Assembly (NCBI GenBank): GCA_018882625.1
Contig: VERO01000167.1
Span: 1-5,531, forward strand
Direction: 5' to 3'
DNA from: Phycisphaerales bacterium
GTDB lineage: Bacteria; Planctomycetota; Phycisphaerae; Phycisphaerales; SM1A02
DNA: 5,531 nucleotides
Under the pieces are notes generated by a model. It was not told the origin of the DNA, searched no databases, and worked only from the letters and a program-made list of their open reading frames with translations. Of the stretch, positions 1 to 5,132 are shown in pieces; position 1 is the stretch's first letter, and every line of letters starts with the position of its first letter. Position numbers and translations under genes: made by a program.

Positions 1-21
1 GCGTCCATGCCTGTGCGGAGG

Positions 22-879
22 CTACTCCCCGTCGCCGTCACCGCCGGCGCGCACGCCCGCTCGGGCGCCGGACTTCGGCTGGTCGGAGCCGCGCCCGCGC
101 GCGGTCAGGATGCCCCGCGTCGAAGCGCTGATGAAGGCGATGTACTCCGCGACCGTGGGGTCACCGGCGCGCTCGCGCAGCCTCTCGAGCGCGCGCGGCA
201 CCGTGAGCCCCTGGCGGCAGACCGTCCGGTAGACCCAGCGCACCGCATCGATGCGCTGCGCCGAGGCGCCCGCGCGCCGCAGCCCGATCACGTTGATGGA
301 TCCGGCGACGTTGATCGCGGTGAGCGTGAACCAGGGGCACAGGTCCTTCGAGTTGCCCGTGAGGCCGGAGATGAGGGCGCCTTCGCCGATGCGCACGAAC
401 TGGTGGATCGTGGCGTTGCCGCCGACGACCACCCGGTCGGCCATCTCGACGTGGCCCGCCAGCAGCGCGCCGTTGGCGATGATGCACCGGTTGCCGACCA
501 CCGCATCGTGGCCAATGTGCGAGTTCGCCATCCAGTAGTTGCCGTTGCCGATGCGGGTGGGCTGCTGCGTCTTGCCGCGGTGCGCGGTGAATCCCTCGCG
601 GAACGTGTTGTCGTCGCCGATGACGAGTCCGGGACCGGGCAGCGCAGGATCAAAGCTGAGGTCCTGCGGCGGGAATCCCGCGCTGGTGCAGGGGTAGAAG
701 GTGTTGCGCTCGCCGATCGTGCACGGGCCCTCGATGTGCACCTGCGCGCGGAGCACCGTGCCTGCGCCGATGCGCACCGGACCGGGCCTCCCGGTGATGA
801 CGCAGCCGGGACCGATGACCACGTCGTCGGCAAGCGTCACGTCGCCGTCGATGCACGCGCTCGGGTGTACGGTCGCCAT
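22..879 (-). CDS. lpxA: UDP-N-acetylglucosamine O-acyltransferase LpxA (lipid A biosynthesis, first step)
   Basis: A 285-residue protein that should transfer a 3-hydroxyacyl chain from ACP to the 3-OH of UDP-GlcNAc in the cytoplasm, the first committed step of lipid A synthesis. Seen: an N-terminal left-handed beta-helix of imperfect hexapeptide repeats (about residues 3-190), then a helical C-terminal domain (about 198-258) ending in the family-typical STRGIL. By ungapped comparison with E. coli LpxA as I remember it, the catalytic histidine is His124 in NSHIGHD, with His121, Asp73 (PQDL), His143 (AGHV), Gln160 (IHQF) and Arg201/202 (GLRRAG) also conserved. E. coli LpxA has 262 residues; the excess here is a Gly/Arg/Asp-rich tail (262-285) with no recognisable domain. 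The reading frame stays open upstream, but similarity starts at MATVHPSA, which fixes the ATG at 879. No Shine-Dalgarno is visible. It is transcribed divergently from lipB. The usual neighbours lpxD, fabZ and lpxB are not in the window. Confidence 0.95.
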   Translation of the reverse strand: MATVHPSACIDGDVTLADDVVIGPGCVITGRPGPVRIGAGTVLRAQVHIEGPCTIGERNTFYPCTSAGFPPQDLSFDPALPGPGLVIGDDNTFREGFTAHRGKTQQPTRIGNGNYWMANSHIGHDAVVGNRCIIANGALLAGHVEMADRVVVGGNATIHQFVRIGEGALISGLTGNSKDLCPWFTLTAINVAGSINVIGLRRAGASAQRIDAVRWVYRTVCRQGLTVPRALERLRERAGDPTVAEYIAFISASTRGILTARGRGSDQPKSGARAGVRAGGDGDGE

Positions 880-923
880 ATGGGTGCGGACGATATCGGC
901 GCGAGGGCACCTACGATCGGGCC
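880..923. promoter_or_regulatory. Divergent lpxA/lipB start region with two -10-like boxes
   Basis: This 44-bp gap must hold the start signals for both genes unless they lie inside the opposite coding region. On the plus strand TACGAT (912-917) matches four of six -10 consensus bases and lies 6 nt before the lipB GTG. On the minus strand TATCGT (895-890) matches four of six and ends 10 nt before the lpxA ATG. The minus-strand box overlaps the palindrome CGATATCG (891-898). I see no convincing -35 element or Shine-Dalgarno for either gene. If these boxes are real, the transcripts would begin at or within a few bases of the start codons. This is inference from short motifs in GC-rich DNA. Confidence 0.35.
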
Positions 924-1673
924 GTGGATGCCAACGGCACAGGGAGTCCAGCGCCTGGAAGCGTCGCCGTGCCCGGCGAGTGCCTGCTCGAGACGCCGCA
1001 GGTCCGTGCGTGGGACGTGGGGCGCATCTCCTACGCGGAGGCCTACGCGCTGCAGCTGGCCCTGCACGCGGAGCTGGTGGCCGGACGGGAGCGGGGCGGC
1101 CAACCGGCATCGCTGCTGCTGCTCGAGCACGACCCTCCGGTGGTGACTGTCTCGAGGAGGCCCTCTGCGCCGGGCCACGTGCTCCTGCCGCGCGAGGCGC
1201 TTGCGGCACGCGGCGTGCAGCTTGTCGAGACCGACCGGGGTGGCGACGTGACCTGGCACGGTCCGGGCCAGCTGGTCGCCTACGCGATCGCGGACCTCAA
1301 CGCCGTGGGACTGCGGATCCACGGGTGGATGCGCCTCCTTGAGGAGTGCGCGATCCGCACCATCGCGCACTGGGGCATCGCCGGCGCGCGCGACGAGTCC
1401 GCGACGGGCGTCTGGGTCGGGGGCCGCGATGGCCAGGGCGGCCGGAAGGTCTGCGCGCTGGGGGTGCGCGTCTCGAGGTGGTGCACCTTCCATGGGCTCG
1501 CGCTGAATGTGGCGCCTGACCTCCGCCACTTCGACGCCATCGTGCCCTGCGGGCTCGCGGGGCGTCCCGTCACCAGCATGGAGTCGGAGCTTGGCGGGGC
1601 GGGATGCGCGCCGCCGATGGCCCACGTGAAGCGGACTCTGGCGCGAGCCTTTGCCGACGCGCTCGCGCGCTAG
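924..1673 (+). CDS. lipB: Octanoyl-[acyl-carrier-protein]:protein N-octanoyltransferase LipB
   Basis: Transfers octanoyl from ACP to the lipoyl-domain lysine of 2-oxoacid dehydrogenase E2 subunits and glycine cleavage H protein; LipA then inserts sulfur (LipA is not in the window). Seen: the family signature RGGDVTWHGPGQL at residues 105-117, GRKVCALGV (174-182) with the catalytic lysine Lys175, FHGLALNV (189-196), and IVPCG (206-210) with the catalytic cysteine Cys209 that carries the acyl intermediate. Lys and Cys roles come from E. coli and M. tuberculosis LipB. Family proteins are about 210-230 residues and similarity begins near Val27 (VRAWDVGRISYAEAY), so the first 26 residues are an extension or the start lies later. 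The start used here is a GTG at 924; an in-frame GTG at 969 (residue 16), with a weak GGAAG 7 nt upstream, is an alternative. Function is secure, start is not. lepA follows 26 bp downstream on the same strand. Confidence 0.95.
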   Translation: MDANGTGSPAPGSVAVPGECLLETPQVRAWDVGRISYAEAYALQLALHAELVAGRERGGQPASLLLLEHDPPVVTVSRRPSAPGHVLLPREALAARGVQLVETDRGGDVTWHGPGQLVAYAIADLNAVGLRIHGWMRLLEECAIRTIAHWGIAGARDESATGVWVGGRDGQGGRKVCALGVRVSRWCTFHGLALNVAPDLRHFDAIVPCGLAGRPVTSMESELGGAGCAPPMAHVKRTLARAFADALAR

Positions 1674-1676
1674 AAT
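1671..1676 (+). promoter_or_regulatory. Possible -10 box for lepA overlapping the lipB stop codon
   Basis: TAGAAT differs from the sigma-70 -10 consensus TATAAT at one base, and its TAG is the lipB stop codon. It ends 23 nt before the lepA ATG. The nearest -35-like hexamer, TTGCCG at 1651-1656, is only 14 nt upstream, shorter than the usual 16-18, so the pair is imperfect. lepA may therefore have its own promoter as well as read-through from lipB. A chance match starting from the stop codon is quite possible. Confidence 0.35.
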
Positions 1677-1699
1677 CGCGGGACTCGGCGCTGGCCGGG

Positions 1700-3520
1700 A
1701 TGCCCGCCGTGCACATCCGCAACTTCTCCATCATCGCCCACATCGACCACGGCAAGAGCACGCTCGCGGATCGGCTGCTGCAGGCGACGAAGGCGCTGTC
1801 GCAGCGCGAGGCGCGGCAGCAGTTCCTCGACTCGATGGACCTCGAGCGCGAGCGCGGCATCACGATCAAGGCCAGTGCCGTGACGGTGCACCACACCTAC
1901 CAGGGCGAGGACTACGAGCTCAACTTCATCGACACGCCCGGCCACGTGGACTTCGCCTACGAGGTGAGCCGTGCGCTGAGCGCATGCGAGGGCGCGGTCC
2001 TGGTCGTCGACTCCACGCAGGGCGTGCAGGCGCAGACGGTCGCCAACGCGTACCTCGCCGTCGCGAACAATCTCGAGCTCATCCCGGTCATCAACAAGAT
2101 CGACCTGCCTGCGGCAGATCCTGATGGCGTGGCGATGGAGGTCGAGCAGGTGCTCGGGCTCCCCGCGGAGGACTGCATCAGCGTCAGCGCGAAGACAGGG
2201 CAGGGGATCACCGAGCTGCTCGACACCATCTGCGCGAAGCTGCCCGCGCCCAAGCCGCAGCAGACCGACAAGCTGCGGGCGCTCATCTTCGACGCCAAGT
2301 ACGACGACTACCGCGGCGTTGTGGTGTACGTGCGCATCTACGACGGCAAGCTGCGGGTGGGCGACAAGATCCGCATGATGGGCACCGGGCGCACCTTCGG
2401 CGTGACCGAGATCTGCCGCTACACGCCGCACCCGACGCGCGTGAAGGATCTCGGCTGGGCGCAGGTCGGATCGATCAGCGCAAGCATCAAGAGCCTCGGC
2501 GACGTGCGCGTCGGCGACACCATCACGCTCGACGGCGACCCTGCGTCCGAGCCGCTGCCGGGCTACGAGGAGCCCAAGCAGATGGTGTTCTGCGACTTCT
2601 ACCCCTCGAGCGCCGACGCCGAGGCGGGCTCGGGCAGGAAGGGCGACTTCGAGGCGCTGCGCGAGGCCATCGAGAAGCTCCACCTCAATGACGCGAGCTT
2701 CACCTTCGAGATCCAGCACTCCGAGGCGCTCGGGTTCGGATACCGGTGCGGGTTCCTGGGGCTGCTGCACATGGACATCGTGCAGGAGCGGCTCGAGCGC
2801 GAGGGCGGCGTCGAGGTGGTGCAGACGGCGCCCACCGTCAAGTACATGGTGGACATGACCGACGGCACCGAGGTCGAGATCCACAATCCGGCGGACCTGC
2901 CGGACCTCTCCCAGATCCGCGCGATCCGCGAGCCGATCGTCAAGATCGAGATCATGTGCCCCAACGAGTGCATCGGGGACCTCATGAAGCTCTGCGACTC
3001 GCGCCGCGGCAGGTTCCTCGAGCAGCGGTTCGTCAGCGAGACGCGGCAGATCCTCGACTACGAGCTTCCGCTTGCGGAGATCATCTACGACTTCTACGAC
3101 AAGCTGAAGTCCATCACGCGCGGCTACGGCACGATGGACTACCAGATCGTGGGCTACCGCCCCGACAACCTCGTGCGCGTCAACATCCTGGTCAACGGGG
3201 AGCCCGTCGAGGCGCTCTCGCTGATCGTGCACCGCGACTTCGCCGAGCACCGCAGCCGCCTGATCCTCGTGAAGCTCAAGGAGCAGATCGACCGCCACCA
3301 GTTCGAGATCCCCATCCAGGCGGCGATCGGCGGCAAGATCATCGCGCGGGAGTCGATCAAGGCGATGCGCAAGAACGTGCTCGCCAAGTGCTACGGCGGC
3401 GACATCACCCGCAAGCGCAAGCTGCTCGAGAAGCAGAAGGAAGGCAAGAAGCGCATGAAGCAGATCGGGTCGGTGACGATCCCGCAGAGCGCCTTCCTGG
3501 CCGTCCTCGAGCAGGACTGA
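1700..3520 (+). CDS. lepA: Elongation factor 4 (LepA), ribosome-associated GTPase
   Basis: A translational GTPase resembling EF-G that binds the ribosome; back-translocation and roles in initiation or ribosome assembly have been proposed for the family. The 606 residues compare with 599 in E. coli. Seen in the G domain: P-loop AHIDHGKST (13-21), switch I region ERERGITIK (49-57), DTPGH (78-82) with the GTPase histidine His82, NKID (132-135) and SAK (163-165). Beta-barrel domain II follows (about 190-290), then an EF-G III-like domain containing ALGFGYRCGFLGLLHM, the V-like domain with RGYGTMDYQ, and the LepA-specific C-terminal domain with CYGGDITRKRKLLEKQKEGK, which separates it from EF-G and BipA. 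A short extra Ala/Gly/Lys-rich segment lies at about 307-315, where E. coli is shorter. The frame is open upstream into lipB, but the ATG at 1700 matches the family N-terminus (IRNFSIIAHIDHGK). No clear Shine-Dalgarno is present. No residue expected for GTPase activity is missing. Confidence 0.97.
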   Translation: MPAVHIRNFSIIAHIDHGKSTLADRLLQATKALSQREARQQFLDSMDLERERGITIKASAVTVHHTYQGEDYELNFIDTPGHVDFAYEVSRALSACEGAVLVVDSTQGVQAQTVANAYLAVANNLELIPVINKIDLPAADPDGVAMEVEQVLGLPAEDCISVSAKTGQGITELLDTICAKLPAPKPQQTDKLRALIFDAKYDDYRGVVVYVRIYDGKLRVGDKIRMMGTGRTFGVTEICRYTPHPTRVKDLGWAQVGSISASIKSLGDVRVGDTITLDGDPASEPLPGYEEPKQMVFCDFYPSSADAEAGSGRKGDFEALREAIEKLHLNDASFTFEIQHSEALGFGYRCGFLGLLHMDIVQERLEREGGVEVVQTAPTVKYMVDMTDGTEVEIHNPADLPDLSQIRAIREPIVKIEIMCPNECIGDLMKLCDSRRGRFLEQRFVSETRQILDYELPLAEIIYDFYDKLKSITRGYGTMDYQIVGYRPDNLVRVNILVNGEPVEALSLIVHRDFAEHRSRLILVKLKEQIDRHQFEIPIQAAIGGKIIARESIKAMRKNVLAKCYGGDITRKRKLLEKQKEGKKRMKQIGSVTIPQSAFLAVLEQD

Positions 3521-3543
3521 TCCCCTGCGTTCGGTTGGGGCTG

Positions 3544-3569
3544 CGCACCGGCCGCCGCCGGGCCGTGCG
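3544..3569 (+). terminator. GC-rich hairpin after lepA, possible terminator without U-tract
   Basis: A stem of CGCAC (3544-3548) with GTGCG (3565-3569) and GGCC (3550-3553) with GGCC (3561-3564) can form nine base pairs, with one bulged C at 3549 and a 7-nt loop. It begins 23 nt past the lepA stop. No T-run follows, so it is not a classical intrinsic terminator; it could be a stem without U-tract, an mRNA 3'-end stabiliser or simply a product of high GC. Confidence 0.3.
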
Positions 3570-3581
3570 GAAGTCCGAGTC

Positions 3582-3600
3582 CCCGCGCGAATCGCGCGGG
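3582..3600. repeat. Perfect 9+1+9 palindrome upstream of the ompH-like pair
   Basis: CCCGCGCGA and TCGCGCGGG are exact reverse complements around a single A (3591). As RNA it could form an 8-bp all-GC stem with an AAT loop. As DNA it is a compact dyad ending 11 bp before the -10-like TAGCCT and 24 bp before the ATG at 3625, roughly where a -35 or operator would lie. It could be an operator, a terminator stem for lepA (no T-run follows), or chance in GC-rich DNA. The structure is seen; the role is inference. Confidence 0.45.
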
Positions 3601-3611
3601 CCGCGCACGGG

Positions 3612-3617
3612 TAGCCT
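3612..3617 (+). promoter_or_regulatory. -10-like box 7 nt before the first ompH-like ATG
   Basis: TAGCCT fits the loose TANNNT form of a -10 element and ends 7 nt before the ATG at 3625, which would put a transcription start on or next to the A of the start codon. No TTGACA-like -35 is visible 16-18 nt upstream; the dyad at 3582-3600 occupies that place. There is also no Shine-Dalgarno before 3625, which is what a leaderless gene would look like. The match is short, so this is tentative. Confidence 0.3.
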
Positions 3618-3624
3618 TGCCCGG

Positions 3625-4383
3625 ATGCGCACCACGCTCATCGCGACCGTCTCGGCAGTGCTCGCCAGTGTCCTCGTGACTCTTGGGCTCGGCGCCCTCG
3701 GACGGGGTGGCCCGTCATGGCGGCTCGAGGCCGCGGCGGTGGCCGACGACCCCAAGCCCGTCGAGCTCGGGCCCGCCGACTCGGTCGTGATCGCGGGCAA
3801 GACCCCGGTGAGGCTCACCAACGTCGATGGGCATGTGGCCTTCGGCGACGGCGCGAGCCACCGCATCTACTCCATCGGCACGGTCAACGTCTCCAAGGGC
3901 GTGCGCGCGCTGATGGAGAGCTCGCGCTTTGCCGAAGAGCGCGATCGCCTGACCGACGAGCGTGAGGCCAAGGAGTCGGACTTCGAGAAGCGTGCGAAGG
4001 AGCTGCGGGAGAGGATCTCCAAGGCCGGCGACGACGAGGATGCCGACCCGAAGCTCCGCGAGGACATCGAGGCGTTCCAGCAGGATGTGGGCGAGTGGGG
4101 AGAGTCCCACGAGAAGGCGCAGCGCGACCTCATCGCGAAGCAGTACGAGGCGGCGTACGCAGACCTGCGCGAGGCGGTGGAGGTGGTCGCGGACCGGCGC
4201 AAGCTCGACATCGTCATGCGCTTTGTGCCGGCGTCGGAGAAGCTCGAGCCCGGCACCCCCGAGGACCTCGCGCGCCAGCTCCTGGCGCGCACCTTTGTGC
4301 GTGTCCCCGAGGCCCTCGACATCACCGACGAGGTGATGCGCGAGCTCAACGTGACCGAGGTGAAGGAGAAGGAGGAGGGATGA
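3625..4383 (+). CDS. Secreted Skp/OmpH-like periplasmic chaperone, copy 1
   Basis: A 252-residue exported protein of the Skp/OmpH type, whose members are trimeric periplasmic chaperones holding outer-membrane proteins for the BAM machinery. Seen: a signal peptide (hydrophobic about 5-25, probable cleavage after AAAVA at residue 40), a segment 41-80 absent from ordinary Skp and holding PVELGPAD (45-52), then the OmpH-like core opening with YSIGTVNV (82-89). A charged helix (about 100-132), a Gly/Asp/Pro break (135-142) and a second helix (143-190) resemble the out-and-back tentacle of Skp. The core closes with EVVADRRKLDIV (186-197), about 30 residues longer than usual, and ALDITDEVMRELN (230-242), close to the family's C-terminal ITDEV motif. 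Usual Skp length is about 160-170. ATG 3625 is chosen because it begins the signal peptide; the open frame upstream lies within lepA. The acidic/lysine C-terminus KEKEEG also encodes the ribosome binding site of the next gene. Client proteins cannot be told from sequence. Confidence 0.85.
   Translation: MRTTLIATVSAVLASVLVTLGLGALGRGGPSWRLEAAAVADDPKPVELGPADSVVIAGKTPVRLTNVDGHVAFGDGASHRIYSIGTVNVSKGVRALMESSRFAEERDRLTDEREAKESDFEKRAKELRERISKAGDDEDADPKLREDIEAFQQDVGEWGESHEKAQRDLIAKQYEAAYADLREAVEVVADRRKLDIVMRFVPASEKLEPGTPEDLARQLLARTFVRVPEALDITDEVMRELNVTEVKEKEEG
4363..4379 (+). promoter_or_regulatory. Strong purine-rich ribosome binding site for copy 2, inside copy 1
   Basis: The 3' end of copy 1 is a run of GAAGGAG-type repeats giving AAGGAG at 4369-4374 (5-nt spacing to the ATG at 4380) and another AAGGAG at 4363-4368 (11-nt spacing). 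It is the clearest Shine-Dalgarno in the window, in contrast to the upstream genes, and it fixes the start of copy 2 at the ATGA overlap (4380-4383). Translational coupling of the two copies is the likely outcome. Confidence 0.75.
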
Positions 4384-5126
4384 GCGCCAGCCGCAGGATG
4401 ATGGTCGCGTGCGCAGCGTGCGGTGTGGTCGGCGGGGCCGTCGGCGCGACGCTGGCGCTGTCGGTGCGCCCCGCGGTGGCGCTGCAGGAGCGCGCACCCG
4501 TCGAGCTCGGCCCGGCCGACGCGCTGCTGCTCGCGGCGCCGCGCGGCGCGGCGGCCGATGCGCCGCCGCTGGCGCTGCGCAACGGCCTCGGCCGGCTGTC
4601 GTGGGGCACCGAGCCCGGGAGCCGCGCGTTCTCGATCGGCCTCGTGCACGTGGACCGCATCCTGAAGGGCATCATCCAGTCGGACCGCTTCATCGCCGAC
4701 CGGATGAAGTTCGACGAGCAGGCGCGCGAGGCGCGCGAGGAGTTCGAGCGCAGGTTCAAGGCCTTCGAGGAGAAGTACCCCAACCCCGACCCGAAGTCGC
4801 CCGACTTTGCGCAGATCCAGCGCGAGTTCGCGGCGCTCCAGAACGAGGCGCAGGCGTGGGCCGCGCGCATCCAGGACATCCAGTCGAAGCTCGCCGCCGA
4901 GCAGGTGGAGAAGGCGTACCGCGAGATGATCTCGGCGGTGGAGGTCGTGGCGGACCGCAGGACGGTGGACATCGTCTACCGGTTCCTTCCCGCCTCGAGG
5001 CCCTTCGAGGCGCTCTCGCTGCCGGATGCGATGCTGCAGGTGCAGTCGCGCACGATGCTGCGCTACCCGGACTCGATCGACCTCACCGATGACATCGTGC
5101 GGGAGCTTGGCCTCAAGGAGCCGTAG
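4380..5126 (+). CDS. Secreted Skp/OmpH-like periplasmic chaperone, copy 2
   Basis: A 248-residue paralogue of the preceding gene, starting within its stop codon (ATGA). Seen: arginines at 5-6, a hydrophobic stretch 9-29 and a likely signal peptidase I site after AVA (residue 34). Cysteines at 11 and 14 sit inside the hydrophobic stretch; a lipoprotein reading is possible but less likely because hydrophobic sequence continues past them. Then PVELGPAD (40-47) as in copy 1, a divergent 48-80 segment, FSIGLVHVDRILKGI (84-98), a helix (about 104-132), a Pro/Asp break NPDPKSPD (135-142), a second helix (143-190), EVVADRRTVDIVYRFLPAS (188-206) and SIDLTDDIVREL (232-243). The block after the second helix is nearly identical to copy 1 (17 of 21 residues over 186-206), whereas the helices have diverged. 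The phrase IGLVHVDRILK is closer to typical OmpH (IGYVDVQRVL) than copy 1. The likely role is as partner or second-specificity chaperone; hetero-oligomer formation is inference. Confidence 0.85.
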   Translation: MSASRRMMVACAACGVVGGAVGATLALSVRPAVALQERAPVELGPADALLLAAPRGAAADAPPLALRNGLGRLSWGTEPGSRAFSIGLVHVDRILKGIIQSDRFIADRMKFDEQAREAREEFERRFKAFEEKYPNPDPKSPDFAQIQREFAALQNEAQAWAARIQDIQSKLAAEQVEKAYREMISAVEVVADRRTVDIVYRFLPASRPFEALSLPDAMLQVQSRTMLRYPDSIDLTDDIVRELGLKEP

Positions 5127-5132
5127 GCCCAC

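Noticed and set aside
7..1146. Plus-strand open frame (379 codons) across lpxA and the start of lipB
   Set aside because: It is antisense to LpxA, which has all catalytic residues, and then out of frame with LipB; it has no domain.
880..1209. Upstream 110-codon extension of the lpxA frame
   Set aside because: The sequence is Arg/Pro/Ala-rich, lies opposite lipB and has no LpxA homology; the family N-terminus starts at the ATG at 879.
1670..3298. Long minus-strand open frame (542 codons) opposite lepA
   Set aside because: It is antisense to a fully conserved LepA; its translation is Val/Asp/Arg/Leu-rich with no recognisable motif, as expected when high third-position GC removes stop codons.
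3522..3540. CCCC...GGGG pairing just after the lepA stop codon
   Set aside because: Only four base pairs with an 11-nt loop; too weak to call a terminator.
2746..3624. Upstream extension of the first OmpH-like frame into lepA
   Set aside because: This part overlaps conserved LepA in another frame; the signal peptide begins at ATG 3625.
4095..4379. Upstream extension of the second OmpH-like frame into copy 1
   Set aside because: It overlaps conserved copy 1 sequence out of frame; the signal peptide and a strong ribosome binding site place the start at 4380.
4380..4480. Lipobox reading of the Cys11/Cys14 region of OmpH-like copy 2
   Set aside because: The hydrophobic segment continues well beyond both cysteines and a good AVA signal peptidase I site follows, so a lipoprotein is less likely than a soluble periplasmic protein.
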